NCBI RefSeq assembly: GCF_000429085.1
Contig: NZ_AUBE01000007.1
Span: forward strand, 124,001 to 188,000
Origin: Streptomyces flavidovirens DSM 40150
GTDB taxonomy: Bacteria > Actinomycetota > Actinomycetes > Streptomycetales > Streptomycetaceae
Reading direction: 5' to 3'
Length of the DNA: 64,000 bases
The notes beneath the pieces were generated by a model. That model was not told where the DNA came from, made no database searches, and saw only the letters and a program-made list of their open reading frames with translations. A program made the position numbers and the translations under genes. This document shows, piece after piece, positions 8,894-18,066 of the stretch. How positions within the stretch are numbered: the stretch's first letter is position 1; every line of letters begins with the position of its first letter.

Positions 8894-9451
8894 ATGGCGC
8901 TCGAACACGCGATTCTCGTCTCCCTGCTGGAGAAGCCGGGCTCCGGCTATGAGCTGGCCCGGCGGTTCGAGCGGTCCATCGGTTACTTCTGGAACGCCAC
9001 CCACCAGCAGATCTACCGCGTCCTCAAGCGGATGGAGAGCGACGGCTGGATCGACGTACGCGAGGTGCCGCAGCAGGCCCGGCCGGACAAGAAGGAGTAC
9101 TCCGTCGCCGCCCCCGGCCGGGCCGCGCTGGCGCAGTGGCTGCACGAGCCGATCGAACCCGAGAGTGTCCGGCACGACCTCGCCGTGAAGATCCGCGGCG
9201 CTGCCTTCGACGACCCGGCCGCGCTGATCAGCGAGGTCGAGCGGCACCACCAGGCGCACACGGACCGGCTCGCGCACTATCTCGCGGGGGAGCGGCGTGA
9301 CTTCACCGGACCGGAGGCCGGCGCGGTGCCCGACGCCGGCCGGGAGCTCCAGCATGTCGTGCTGCGCGGCGGCATCGCGTACGAGCGGATGATGCTCGCC
9401 TGGCTCGACGACGTACTCGCCACGCTCCACCGGCTCGGCGGCGCGCACTGA
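8894..9451 (+). CDS. PadR-family transcriptional regulator
   Basis: 185 residues. An N-terminal winged helix (about 5-80) contains the PadR hallmark SGYELARRF and the recognition region HQQIYRVLKRMESDGW; a C-terminal helical PadR_C dimerisation domain follows. PadR proteins are usually phenolic- or drug-responsive repressors. A perfect 22-base palindrome immediately upstream is the probable autoregulatory operator. The acyl-CoA dehydrogenase gene follows 82 bases later on the same strand and is the most likely co-regulated target. The Shine-Dalgarno AAGGA is seven bases before the ATG. The ligand cannot be read from the sequence. Confidence 0.9.
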   Translation: MALEHAILVSLLEKPGSGYELARRFERSIGYFWNATHQQIYRVLKRMESDGWIDVREVPQQARPDKKEYSVAAPGRAALAQWLHEPIEPESVRHDLAVKIRGAAFDDPAALISEVERHHQAHTDRLAHYLAGERRDFTGPEAGAVPDAGRELQHVVLRGGIAYERMMLAWLDDVLATLHRLGGAH

Positions 9452-9533
9452 ACCGGCACACCGACGCGCACCCCTCACCGCACACGACCCTCATCCCTCA
9501 ACCTCAACCCTCACCCCGGAAAGGCGGACTTCC

Positions 9534-11255
9534 ATGGCCGACCCGCTGCTGTTCAACCCGCACACCTACGACCCGGCGCACTTCGACGCGGAGACCCGCA
9601 GGCTGCTGCGCGCCACCGTCGACTGGTTCGAGGACCGTGGCAAGCGCAAGCTGATAGAGGACTACCGCTCCCGTGCCTGGCTCGCGGACTTCCTCGCGTT
9701 CTCCGCGAAGGAAGGGCTGTTCGCGACCTTCCTCACTCCGGCCTCCGCCGCCGACGGGCAGCAGGACAAGCGCTGGGACACCGCCAGGATCGCCGCCCTC
9801 AACGAGATCTTCGGCTTCTACGGGCTCGACTACTGGTACGCGTGGCAGGTCACCGTCCTCGGCCTCGGCCCGGTCTGGCAGAGCGACAACGCGGCCGCCC
9901 GCGCCCGCGCGGCCGAACTCCTCGCCCAGGGCGAGGTGTTCGCCTTCGGCCTGTCCGAGAAGTCCCACGGCGCCGACATCTACTCCACCGACATGCTGCT
10001 CGATCCCGACGGAGCCGGCGGCTTCCGGGCCAGCGGCTCGAAGTACTACATCGGCAACGGCAACGCCGCCGGGCTGGTCTCCGTCTTCGGCCGCCGCACC
10101 GACGTCGAGGGCCCGGACGGGTACGTCTTCTTCGCCGCCGACAGCCGCCACCCGGCGTACCACCTCGTGAAGAACGTCGTCGACTCCTCGAAGTACGTGA
10201 GCGAGTTCCGCCTCGACGGCTACCCGGTCGGCCCCGACGACGTACTGCACACCGGACGCGCCGCCTTCGACGCCGCCCTCAACACCGTCAACGTCGGCAA
10301 GTTCAACCTCTGCACCGCCTCCATCGGCATCTGCGAGCACGCGATGTACGAGGCCGTCACCCACGCGCACAACCGCGTCCTCTACGGCCGCCCCGTCACC
10401 GCTTTCCCGCACGTGCGCCGGGAGCTGACCGACGCGTACGTCCGCCTCGTCGGGATGAAGCTCTTCAGCGACCGCGCGGTCGACTACTTCCGCTCGGCCG
10501 GCCCCGACGACCGCCGCTACCTGCTCTTCAACCCGATGACGAAGATGAAGGTGACCACGGAGGGCGAGAAGGTCATCGACCTGATGTGGGACGTCATCGC
10601 CGCCAAGGGCTTCGAGAAGGACACCTACTTCGCGCAGGCCGCCGTCGAGATCCGGGGGCTGCCGAAGCTGGAGGGCACGGTTCACGTCAACCTCGCCCTC
10701 ATCCTCAAGTTCATGCGCAACCACCTGCTCGACCCGGCCGGGTACGCGCCCGTACCGACCCGCCTCGACGCGGCGGACGACGACTTCCTCTTCCGGCAGG
10801 GACCGGCCCGCGGCCTGGGCTCCGTACGTTTCCACGACTGGCGCACGGCGTACGACGCGTACGCCCATGTGCCCAACGTCGGCCGCTTCCGCGAGCAGGC
10901 GGACGCCCTGTGCGAGTTCGTCAGGACCGCCGCCCCCGACGAGGAGCAGAGCCGCGACCTGGACCTCCTGCTCGCGGTGGGCCAGCTCTTCGCGCTGGTC
11001 GTCCACGGCCAGCTGATCCTGGAGCAGGCGCGCCTGACCGGACTGGAGGAGGACGTGCTGGACGAGCTGTTCTCCGTCCTCGTACGGGACTTCTCGGCGC
11101 ACGCCGTCGAGCTGTACGGCAAGGATTCCGCCACCGGGCAGCAGCAGCGCTGGGCGCTGGACGCGGTCCGGCGCCCGGTCGTCGACGACGCCCGCTCGGC
11201 CCGCGTCTGGGAGCGCGTGGCGGCGCTGTCCGGGGCGTACGAGATGGCGCCGTAA
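9534..11255 (+). CDS. Acyl-CoA dehydrogenase-family flavoprotein
   Basis: 573 residues, longer than the usual 380-400 of the family and closer to the long bacterial acyl-CoA dehydrogenase/oxidase type. The flavin-contacting segment is GLSEKSHGADIYST around residue 140, and helical dehydrogenase domains follow. No signal peptide. It sits 82 bases behind the PadR gene with its own strong Shine-Dalgarno (GGAAAGGCGG), so it is probably co-transcribed and PadR-regulated. The reaction would be alpha-beta desaturation of an acyl-CoA with electron transfer to ETF or oxygen; substrate chain length is not evident. It ends convergently with a lipoprotein gene. Confidence 0.85.
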   Translation: MADPLLFNPHTYDPAHFDAETRRLLRATVDWFEDRGKRKLIEDYRSRAWLADFLAFSAKEGLFATFLTPASAADGQQDKRWDTARIAALNEIFGFYGLDYWYAWQVTVLGLGPVWQSDNAAARARAAELLAQGEVFAFGLSEKSHGADIYSTDMLLDPDGAGGFRASGSKYYIGNGNAAGLVSVFGRRTDVEGPDGYVFFAADSRHPAYHLVKNVVDSSKYVSEFRLDGYPVGPDDVLHTGRAAFDAALNTVNVGKFNLCTASIGICEHAMYEAVTHAHNRVLYGRPVTAFPHVRRELTDAYVRLVGMKLFSDRAVDYFRSAGPDDRRYLLFNPMTKMKVTTEGEKVIDLMWDVIAAKGFEKDTYFAQAAVEIRGLPKLEGTVHVNLALILKFMRNHLLDPAGYAPVPTRLDAADDDFLFRQGPARGLGSVRFHDWRTAYDAYAHVPNVGRFREQADALCEFVRTAAPDEEQSRDLDLLLAVGQLFALVVHGQLILEQARLTGLEEDVLDELFSVLVRDFSAHAVELYGKDSATGQQQRWALDAVRRPVVDDARSARVWERVAALSGAYEMAP

Positions 11256-11326
11256 CAGCGGATTCGGCGGCCCGCCAGCCGGGGAGCCGGGAGCCGGGAC
11301 CGGGAGCCGGAGGCCGCGACGGCTGA

Positions 11327-12286
11327 CTACCGCGCGGCCGGCGGTCCGGCCCGGTCCCTGCCGGTCGCGGGTGGCGGTCGGCGCAGAACGGCGTCGACCG
11401 TCTCGGCGATCGCCTCGCAGTAGCGCACGATGCCCGGTGAACGCACCGGGCACGGGCGTGGTGTCTTCGTGGTCGGCGCGAGGCAGAAGTGCAGGTGGTC
11501 GTCGTCCCGGTGCAGCGAGGTGAGTCCGCCGCGGCAGTCGCCAGGACGGGCCCGCTCGTCGTCGTTGCAGGGCAGCCGCTGCACCCAGGTGTAGCGGCTG
11601 CCCGCCGGGCTCACCTCCCGGCCGGCGTCCGCCACCGTGTCCTCGCCGGCGTCCGCCTGGTCCCGGTAGATGCCGTTGACCCGGCGGACCCGGTCCGGCG
11701 AGAAGGCGTCCGGGGCCTGCAACACCCAGACGATCCTGGGCCGTTGGATGCCGGCACCGCGTGCCGCCGCCGCGATCTGCTCCGTGAGAGCTTTCGCGTC
11801 GGCCGCGTACCGCGCGTAGTAGCGCGAGCCGCCACCCTGGGGGATCGAGTCCATGCAGGGCGTGTACGCCCACGCGTTGCCCCAGAACTGCAGCACGACG
11901 ACCCGCGGCCGCTGCGACCTGACCAGGGCGGCCGCCTTGTGCCGGGACGGTACGAGGGAGTCGCGCGCCGTTCCCTCCAGGTAGTCGCACAACGTCGTAC
12001 CCGAGTACGGCGCGCTGTGTACGGTCGCCCGCTCCCCGGCGGCGACGCGGTCGGCGAGGACGCGCCGGCTCTCCATGGCCAGCGAGTCCCCGAGGTAGAG
12101 CACGCGTGACTTCCCGCGCGGTGGCTGCGACTTCGGCGGTGACTCCGGGGCAGGGGCCGGAACGGGGGCTGCCGTCCGTGCGCCGGGCGGGGGAGCGGCG
12201 GCGGTGGTGGCGTCCGAGGGGTCCGAGCAAGCGGTCACCCAGGCCAGCGCCAGTGCGGCGAAAACCGCGAATCGTCCGCACCTCAC
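11327..12286 (-). CDS. GDS-motif (SGNH-like) hydrolase lipoprotein
   Basis: 319 residues, start GTG with GGGGAG eight bases upstream. The short lipoprotein signal VRCGRFAVFAALALAWVTAC ends in a lipobox-like VTAC (Cys20). After a Pro/Ala linker to about residue 60, the domain begins at LYLGDSLAMES (block I serine) and ends with DDDHLHFC, where an Asp-x-x-His pair fits the catalytic dyad of SGNH esterases. It therefore probably acts outside the membrane as an acyl esterase or acyltransferase-like hydrolase. An open frame continues upstream of this GTG, but the added residues have no signal-peptide character. It is monocistronic, and its 3' end converges on the acyl-CoA dehydrogenase gene. Confidence 0.8.
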   Translation of the reverse strand: MRCGRFAVFAALALAWVTACSDPSDATTAAAPPPGARTAAPVPAPAPESPPKSQPPRGKSRVLYLGDSLAMESRRVLADRVAAGERATVHSAPYSGTTLCDYLEGTARDSLVPSRHKAAALVRSQRPRVVVLQFWGNAWAYTPCMDSIPQGGGSRYYARYAADAKALTEQIAAAARGAGIQRPRIVWVLQAPDAFSPDRVRRVNGIYRDQADAGEDTVADAGREVSPAGSRYTWVQRLPCNDDERARPGDCRGGLTSLHRDDDHLHFCLAPTTKTPRPCPVRSPGIVRYCEAIAETVDAVLRRPPPATGRDRAGPPAAR

Positions 12287-12754
12287 GCCTCTCCCCTTCC
12301 CGCCCGGTGACGAGGCACCACACTGGACCCGCGCGGCGCGGAGGTCCAGACGGCGTACGCGCCAAAATCCGGGAGCCCGGCCGACCCCGGCGCGCGCGCC
12401 GTGACGGTGGACAGACCCGGCGCAGGGCGCGCCAGTCGTGCGGAGGTGACGCCCGCGTGCGTCGATCGCGGGGCGACCTTGCGGGCGTCCGTCATCACGT
12501 GGAGGTACGGGGGCGGGGCTACCAGCCGGTGTCGGTGCCACCGCCCATGCACGCGGACGCGTCGTCGCCACCGAGGACCGCGAAACCAGGGCCGGATGCT
12601 CGCCTCCGCGTACCGCGTCCAGGGAGGGCGCCGCCCTCGGCCCCCTACACCAGCCTCCCGCCCTGCCGCAAGGCCTTGCCCCAGAGCGGCGTAACGTCCC
12701 CGAACAGTCCACCATGACGCGCGGCACCGCCCCGCCGCGCGCTGCAATGGAGGG
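12287..12754. other. Divergent intergenic region, no gene recognised
   Basis: 468 bases between the divergent lipoprotein and QAT-transporter genes. Several open frames cross it on both strands, but all are Arg/Pro/Ala-rich, lack ribosome binding sites and resemble nothing I know. I see no clear palindrome or sigma-70-type promoter. It must hold the two divergent promoters. Confidence 0.5.
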
Positions 12755-13435
12755 GTGACCGCGCCTCCGGACGACTGCCTCGCGCGTAATGAGTGGCTCT
12801 GCGGCGAGTACCTCTCGACCCGCCGCGAGATCCTCCTGGACGCCGTACTCCAGCACCTCCAGCTGACCGGCGTCTCCGTCCTCCTCGGCCTCGTGCTCGC
12901 CGTCCCCCTCGCCGTCGCCGCCCGTCGATGGCGTGGGGCAGCGGGTCCCGTGCTCGGGGTGACGACCGTCCTCTACACGATCCCGTCGCTCGCGATGTTC
13001 TCGCTGCTGCTGCCGGTGTACGGCCTGTCCGCCTGGCTTGTGATCGCGGGGCTCGTCCTCTATTCGCTCACCCTGCTCGTACGCAACATCCTCGCCGGAC
13101 TGCGCGCGGTGCCCGAAGAGACCAGGCAGGCCGCACGGGGCATGGGTTACGGACCCGTCAGGCTGCTGCTCGCCGTCGAGCTGCCCCTCGCGCTGCCCGC
13201 CGCCATGGCCGGCCTGCGCATCGCCACCGTCTCCGCGGTCTCCCTCGTCACCATCGGCGCGATCGTCGGGTACGGCGGCCTGGGCAACCTCATCTACTCC
13301 GGCATGAACACCTACTTCAAGGCCCAGGTCCTCGCCGCCTCCGTCCTGTGCGTCGTCATCGCCGTCGCCGCCGACGTACTGCTGCTCGGCGTGCAGCGGG
13401 TGCTCACCCCCTGGCTGCGGGAGGCGCGCGCGTGA
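12755..13435 (+). CDS. ABC transporter permease, glycine betaine/choline (QAT) type, first subunit
   Basis: 226 residues with about six hydrophobic segments and the EAA-like loop EETRQAARGMGY followed by LLLAVELPLALP, typical of OpuC/OsmW-type permeases for compatible solutes. It is the first gene of a three-gene operon, with a GTGA overlap to the second permease. The annotated GTG has GGAGG only one base upstream, an unusually tight spacing, so the true start is uncertain. The cognate ATPase is probably the convergent gene about 1.6 kb downstream. A role in osmoprotection is inferred from the family. Confidence 0.85.
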   Translation: MTAPPDDCLARNEWLCGEYLSTRREILLDAVLQHLQLTGVSVLLGLVLAVPLAVAARRWRGAAGPVLGVTTVLYTIPSLAMFSLLLPVYGLSAWLVIAGLVLYSLTLLVRNILAGLRAVPEETRQAARGMGYGPVRLLLAVELPLALPAAMAGLRIATVSAVSLVTIGAIVGYGGLGNLIYSGMNTYFKAQVLAASVLCVVIAVAADVLLLGVQRVLTPWLREARA

Positions 13436-14106
13436 ACACCCTCTCCGCCGCCTGGGACTGGCTCACCAGTGCCGCGAACTGGTCCGGCGAGGGCGGCATC
13501 GGGAACCGGCTCGGCGAGCACCTCTTCCTCACCGTCCTCTGCCTGCTGCTGAGCTGCCTGATCGCGCTGCCCGTCGCCCTCGTGCTCGGCCATCTCGGCA
13601 GGGGCGGCGCGCTCGCCGTCAACATCTCCAACGCCGGCCGGGCCGTGCCCACCTTCGCCGTCCTCGTCCTGCTGCTGCTCACCCCCGTCGGCAGGCACGG
13701 CCAGTGGCCGACGATCATCGCGCTGGTGCTGTTCGCCGTACCGCCGCTGCTCACCAACGCCTACGTCGGCATGCGCGGCGTCGACCGCGACACCGTACGG
13801 GCGGCGCGCGGTATGGGCATGACGGGCGGCCAGCTGCTGTGGCGCGTGGAGGTCCCGCTGGCCCTTCCGCTGATCCTCACCGGGGTGCGCGTCGCAGCCG
13901 TGCAGCTCGTCGCCACCGCGACGATCGCGGCGCTCGCGGGCGGTGGCGGCCTCGGGCGGATCATCACCGCCGGGTTCAACCTCGCCAGCACCCCGCAGGT
14001 GGTCGCGGGAGCCGTGCTGGTCGCCCTCTTCGCGCTGCTGGTGGAAGGGGTGTTCGAGACCGCGCAGCGGCTCGCGCCCCAGTGGGCGAGGAGGGGCGCG
14101 TCATGA
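13432..14106 (+). CDS. ABC transporter permease, glycine betaine/choline (QAT) type, second subunit
   Basis: 224 residues, five to six membrane helices, EAA-like loop (RDTVRAARGMGMTGGQLLWRVEVP split around residue 120). It pairs with the preceding permease, as in OpuCB/OpuCD, where two related subunits form the channel. The GTG start overlaps the previous stop by four bases, and the ATG of the binding protein overlaps its own stop (ATGA), so the three genes are translationally coupled. Confidence 0.85.
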   Translation: MNTLSAAWDWLTSAANWSGEGGIGNRLGEHLFLTVLCLLLSCLIALPVALVLGHLGRGGALAVNISNAGRAVPTFAVLVLLLLTPVGRHGQWPTIIALVLFAVPPLLTNAYVGMRGVDRDTVRAARGMGMTGGQLLWRVEVPLALPLILTGVRVAAVQLVATATIAALAGGGGLGRIITAGFNLASTPQVVAGAVLVALFALLVEGVFETAQRLAPQWARRGAS

Positions 14107-15059
14107 CGGCCGTCCGCGTCGCCGCCGCCGCGTTCCTGCTCACCGTCTCCCTCACCGCCTGCGCCACGGGGCCCGCCCTGGAGGAGCGCGGCAAGGTCAC
14201 CGCGCCGCCGGGCGACAGCCGGCAGCTGACCGTCGGATCGGCGGGCTTCACCGAGAGCGACCTGCTCGCCCGGATGTACGCGCTCCTCCTCGACCGGGCC
14301 GGGTACGAGACGACGATCCTGTCCGTCACGAACCGAGAGCTCTACGAGCCCGCCCTCGAAGGCGGCCAGATCGACGTCGTCCCCGAGTACGCCGCCACCT
14401 TCGCCGACTGGCTCAACTCCAAGACCAACGGCGCCGACGCCCCGCCCGTCGGCTCACCCGACCTCGGCGCCACGATGACCGCCCTGCGCGCCCTGGCGGC
14501 CCCGCGCGGCCTCAGCGTCCTCGACGCGGGCCGCGCCGTCGACCAGAACGCCTTCGCCGTCGCGGCGTCGTACGCCGCGAAGCACCGGCTGAAGACCCTC
14601 TCCGACCTCGGCAGATCCGGACAGCCGGTGCGCCTCGCGGCGGGCGACGAGTGCGTCGAGCGTCCCTACTGCGCGCCCGGCCTCAGAAAGACGTACGGCA
14701 TCGACATCACCGCCGTCGACCCCAAGGGAGTCGGCACCACCCCGGCGAAACAGGCCGTCCAGAGCGGCCAGGACCAGATGGTCCTCACCACGACGACGGA
14801 CGCGACCCTCGACGACTTCGGGCTGGTCCTGCTGGAGGACGACAAGCGTCTGCAGAACGCCGACCACATCGTGCCCGTGGTCAACCGGTCGCGCGCCGGG
14901 TCCGCCGGTGTGAAGCGGGCGCTGAACAAGCTCAACACCGTACTGACGACCGAGGACCTGGCGTCCCTCAATGAGCAGGTGGACAGCTGGCGCAGGCTGC
15001 CCGAGGACGTCGCCAGGAGCTACCTGGAGTCGAAGAAGCTGATCCCGGCGGACGACTGA
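14103..15059 (+). CDS. Glycine betaine/choline-type substrate-binding lipoprotein
   Basis: 318 residues. The lipoprotein signal ends at LTAC (Cys20). The mature domain begins TVGSAGFTESDLLARMYALL, the characteristic opening of OpuAC/OsmF/ProX-type binding proteins, and contains the family pattern around VVPEYAATFADWLN. It is the third gene of the operon and delivers ligand to the two permeases just upstream. The ligand is probably a quaternary ammonium compound; the aromatic cage residues were not mapped. It ends seven bases from the convergent ATPase gene. Confidence 0.88.
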   Translation: MTAVRVAAAAFLLTVSLTACATGPALEERGKVTAPPGDSRQLTVGSAGFTESDLLARMYALLLDRAGYETTILSVTNRELYEPALEGGQIDVVPEYAATFADWLNSKTNGADAPPVGSPDLGATMTALRALAAPRGLSVLDAGRAVDQNAFAVAASYAAKHRLKTLSDLGRSGQPVRLAAGDECVERPYCAPGLRKTYGIDITAVDPKGVGTTPAKQAVQSGQDQMVLTTTTDATLDDFGLVLLEDDKRLQNADHIVPVVNRSRAGSAGVKRALNKLNTVLTTEDLASLNEQVDSWRRLPEDVARSYLESKKLIPADD

Positions 15060-15066
15060 CGTCCGG

Positions 15067-16233
15067 TCACGCGTCCGAGACCGAGTCGAAGGCCACCTGG
15101 TCGCGCGGCACACCCTGCGCGTCGGCGTCGACCGAGCGGCGCAGTGCCTCGTGCAGCTTCGCCGGAGTGAGTACGCCGACGAACCTCGCCCCGTCCAGCA
15201 CCGCCACCCATCCCGCGTCGTACTGCAGCATCTCGCTGAAGGCATGCTTGAGCGGCGCCCCGACCGGCACCCATGCCTCCATCCGGTGGGCCAGGTCGCC
15301 CACCGCGGCGCCGCCACGGCCCGCGCTGCTCAGCTCCTCGGTGGACACCCAGCCGTGCAGGTCGTTCTCGTCGGTGAGCACCACCGCCCACCGGGCGCCG
15401 TCCGCGCGCAGCCGGGCCGCCGCGTTCCGCGCGGGCTCGTCCAGGCGGGCGAACGGCGGCTGTTCCAGGTCGTCGGCCTCGATCTCGGTCACGGACAGCC
15501 GCTTCAGGCCCCGGTCCGCCCCCACGAACTGGGCCACGCGGGGGGTGGCCGGCGCGCCGAGCACCGTGGCCGGCGTGTCGAACTGCTCGATGCGCCCCTG
15601 TCCGTACACCGCGATACGGTCGCCCATCCGCACCGCTTCCTCGATGTCGTGGGTGACCAGCAGAACCGTCTTGCGGACCGTTGCCTGGAGGCCGAGGAAT
15701 TCGTCCTGGAGCCGCTCGCGCACCACCGGGTCGACCGCGCCGAACGGTTCGTCCATCAGGAGCACCGGCGGATCGGCCGCGAGCGCCCGGGCGACGCCGA
15801 CCCGCTGGCGCTGCCCGCCGGACAGCTGGTCCGGGTAGCGCGACCCGTACACGGACGGATCGAGCCCCACCAGGTCGAGCAGCTCCGCCGCCCGCGCCCG
15901 GGCCCTCGGTTTCTTCCAGCCGGTCAGGAAGGGGACCGTGGCCGTGTTGTCGAGGACGGTGCGGTGCGGGAAGAGGCCGACCTGCTGGATGACGTATCCG
16001 ATACGGCGGCGCAGCCTGACCGGGTCGACGGCCGCGATGTCCTCGCCGGCCACGAGGATCCGGCCCGAGGTCGGCTCGATCAGGCGGTTCACCATCATCA
16101 TGGTGGTCGTCTTCCCGCAGCCGGAAGGACCGACCAGGGTGACCAGCTCGCCCTCGGCCACCTCGAAGGACAGGTCGTGGACTGCGGCCGTGCCGTCCGG
16201 GTACACCTTGCCGACCTGCTCGAACCGGATCAT
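15067..16233 (-). CDS. ABC transporter ATPase with C-terminal CBS domains (betaine/proline type)
   Basis: 388 residues. Walker A GPSGCGKT is at 35-42, then LSGGQRQRVGVARAL and Walker B LLMDEPFGAVD; about 120 C-terminal residues carry a CBS pair, as in OpuCA/ProV. CBS domains sense ionic strength or cyclic dinucleotides in relatives. It lies tail to tail with the permease/binding-protein operon instead of within it, yet is the only matching ATPase here. The ATG has no good Shine-Dalgarno; a GTG three codons upstream is an alternative, so the start is approximate. Confidence 0.88.
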   Translation of the reverse strand: MIRFEQVGKVYPDGTAAVHDLSFEVAEGELVTLVGPSGCGKTTTMMMVNRLIEPTSGRILVAGEDIAAVDPVRLRRRIGYVIQQVGLFPHRTVLDNTATVPFLTGWKKPRARARAAELLDLVGLDPSVYGSRYPDQLSGGQRQRVGVARALAADPPVLLMDEPFGAVDPVVRERLQDEFLGLQATVRKTVLLVTHDIEEAVRMGDRIAVYGQGRIEQFDTPATVLGAPATPRVAQFVGADRGLKRLSVTEIEADDLEQPPFARLDEPARNAAARLRADGARWAVVLTDENDLHGWVSTEELSSAGRGGAAVGDLAHRMEAWVPVGAPLKHAFSEMLQYDAGWVAVLDGARFVGVLTPAKLHEALRRSVDADAQGVPRDQVAFDSVSDA

Positions 16234-16349
16234 GTACGCCACGGTAGGAGTGGCGGGCGCGGGGTGCACACGGGCCGCGACTGTACGAGTAACCGCCGCC
16301 AGGACGCCCACGGAACCGGAACGGACGCTTCGCCGCTTATTCTGCGCGC

Positions 16350-17120
16350 ATGACGACCGAGCCGACACAGCAGCCTCAGCAGCCTCAGCCCTCTCAGCAG
16401 CTTCAGCCGATGCCCTCCGACTGGCAGCGTGCCCTCGCCGTGGTGGCGCACCCGGACGATCTCGAGTACGGGTGCGCCGGAGCCATCGCGGGGTGGACCG
16501 ACGGCGGCCGCGAAGTGGCGTACCTCCTCGCCACCCGCGGCGAGGCCGGCATCGACAGTCTGGAACCGGACAAGTGCGGCCCGCTGCGCGAGCGGGAGCA
16601 GCGGGCCAGTGCGGCGGTCGTCGGTGTGACGACGGTCGAGTTCCTGGACTACCAGGACGGCGTGATCGAGTACGGGACCGCTCTGCGCCGGGACATCGCC
16701 GCCGCCATCCGCAAGCACCGTCCCGAACTCGTCATCACCCTCAACCACCGCGACACGTGGGGCGGCGTCGTCTGGAACACGCCCGACCACCGGGCGGTGG
16801 GCCGGGCCACCCTGGACGCGGCGGGTGACGCCGGGAACCGGTGGATCTTCCCCGAGCTCACCGCGCAGGGGCTCGCGCCGTGGGACGGCGTGCGCTGGGT
16901 CGCCGTCGCGGGCTCCACGACGCCCACCCATGCCGTGGACGCGGCACCCGGCCTGGAGCGGTCCGTACAGTCGCTGCTCGAACACCGCGCGTACATCGAG
17001 GCTTTGACGGACGACGACCCCGAGACGTACTGCCGCACGTTCCTCACCCAGAACGCGCAGCGAGCGGCGGAGCGCTTCGGCGGAAAGCCCGCCGTCACCT
17101 TCGAGGTCTTCAGCCGCTGA
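16350..17120 (+). CDS. PIG-L/LmbE-family N-acetylglucosamine-type deacetylase
   Basis: 256 residues with the zinc-binding HPDD motif at 34-37 and a later TPDHRAVG that supplies the third metal ligand. The first 22 residues are a Gln/Pro repeat (QQPQQPQPSQQLQP) outside the fold. Members deacetylate GlcNAc conjugates (MshB, Mca, lincosamide LmbE); this one is not recognisably MshB or Mca, so the substrate is open. There is no Shine-Dalgarno; TATTCT sits six bases before the ATG, in position for a -10 element, so the message may be leaderless. Confidence 0.85.
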   Translation: MTTEPTQQPQQPQPSQQLQPMPSDWQRALAVVAHPDDLEYGCAGAIAGWTDGGREVAYLLATRGEAGIDSLEPDKCGPLREREQRASAAVVGVTTVEFLDYQDGVIEYGTALRRDIAAAIRKHRPELVITLNHRDTWGGVVWNTPDHRAVGRATLDAAGDAGNRWIFPELTAQGLAPWDGVRWVAVAGSTTPTHAVDAAPGLERSVQSLLEHRAYIEALTDDDPETYCRTFLTQNAQRAAERFGGKPAVTFEVFSR

Positions 17121-17160
17121 AGCCGGGAGCCTGAAGCCGGGAGCCCGAAGCCGGCAGAGC

Positions 17161-18066
17161 TCAGGATTCGCTGAGCATGCCGGCGCGGAGCTTGGTGAGG
17201 GTGCGCGTCAGGAGGCGGGAGACGTGCATCTGCGAGATGCCCAGCTCCGCTCCGATCTGTGACTGTGTCATCTCCTGGCCGAAGCGCATCTCGATGATGT
17301 TCCGCTCCCGGTCGTCGAGCTTGCCCAGCAGCGGCGCCAGGGCGTGCAGGTCCTCCACCGTCTCCATGGCGGGGTCGGCCTCGCCCAGCACATCGGCGAA
17401 GGTACGCGAGGGGTTGGCGCGGCCGTCGTCGCCGGGATCGGTGGGCATGTCCAGGGAGCCGGCGGTATAGCCGTTGGAAGCCACGAGACCTTCCACGATC
17501 TCGTCCTCACTGAGCTTCAGGTGCCCGGCGAGTTCCTTGACCGTCGGGTCCCGGTCCAGTACGACGGCGAGATCCTCCCTGGCCCGGGCGAGTTCCACCC
17601 GCAGTTCCTGCAGCCGCCGGGGGACGTGAACGGCCCACGTCGTGTCGCGGAAGAACCGCTTGATCTCCCCGACGATGTACGGAACGGCGAAGGTCGCGAA
17701 CTCCACCTCACGGGACAGATCGAACCGGTCGATGGCCTTGATCAGGCCGATGGTGCCGACCTGGACGATGTCCTCCATGTCGCCGCCACCGCGGTTGCGG
17801 AAGCGTCCGGCGGCGAATCGCACCAGCGAGAGGTTCATCTCAATAAGGGTGTTACGGGCATACTGGTGCTCGGGTGTGCCCTCTTCGAGGACCTGAAGCT
17901 GGTCGAGGAACGCCTTCGACAGACTGCGGGCGTCCTTCGGGGCCACCTTCCCCGCGTCCTCGATCCACGGCAGCTCGCTCGCGCCGGGGGCCGCCCCGGT
18001 CCGCGCCGCGCTCGTCGCGACCTGTGTCCGCGGAACTTCCGAAGTCCGCACCGGCGTTGTCGTCAT
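17161..18066 (-). CDS. RNA polymerase sigma factor, SigB/SigF/SigG family
   Basis: 301 residues. Region 2 is clear (NLSLVRFAAGRFRNRG, DIVQVGTIGLIKAIDRFD), region 3 follows, and region 4 has a canonical helix-turn-helix (TQSQIGAELGISQMHVSRLL). This is the general-stress/sporulation sigma family, of which Streptomyces carries several paralogues, normally held by RsbW-type anti-sigma factors. No anti-sigma or anti-anti-sigma gene is adjacent, so its controller is encoded elsewhere. Two PP2C phosphatases of the right kind to act upstream in such a pathway lie in this window but are not linked to it. The N-terminal 35 or so residues are a disordered Thr/Ala-rich tail. The Shine-Dalgarno region is GAGAGGCGGG. 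Confidence 0.92.
   Translation of the reverse strand: MTTTPVRTSEVPRTQVATSAARTGAAPGASELPWIEDAGKVAPKDARSLSKAFLDQLQVLEEGTPEHQYARNTLIEMNLSLVRFAAGRFRNRGGGDMEDIVQVGTIGLIKAIDRFDLSREVEFATFAVPYIVGEIKRFFRDTTWAVHVPRRLQELRVELARAREDLAVVLDRDPTVKELAGHLKLSEDEIVEGLVASNGYTAGSLDMPTDPGDDGRANPSRTFADVLGEADPAMETVEDLHALAPLLGKLDDRERNIIEMRFGQEMTQSQIGAELGISQMHVSRLLTRTLTKLRAGMLSES

Noticed and set aside
12401..12694. 97-codon frame in the divergent gap
   Set aside because: Arg/Pro/Cys-rich composition, no ribosome site, no sensible codon-position bias.
12287..12856. N-terminal extension of the GDS-motif lipoprotein
   Set aside because: The frame stays open upstream, but only the GTG at 12286 has a Shine-Dalgarno and gives a proper lipoprotein signal.
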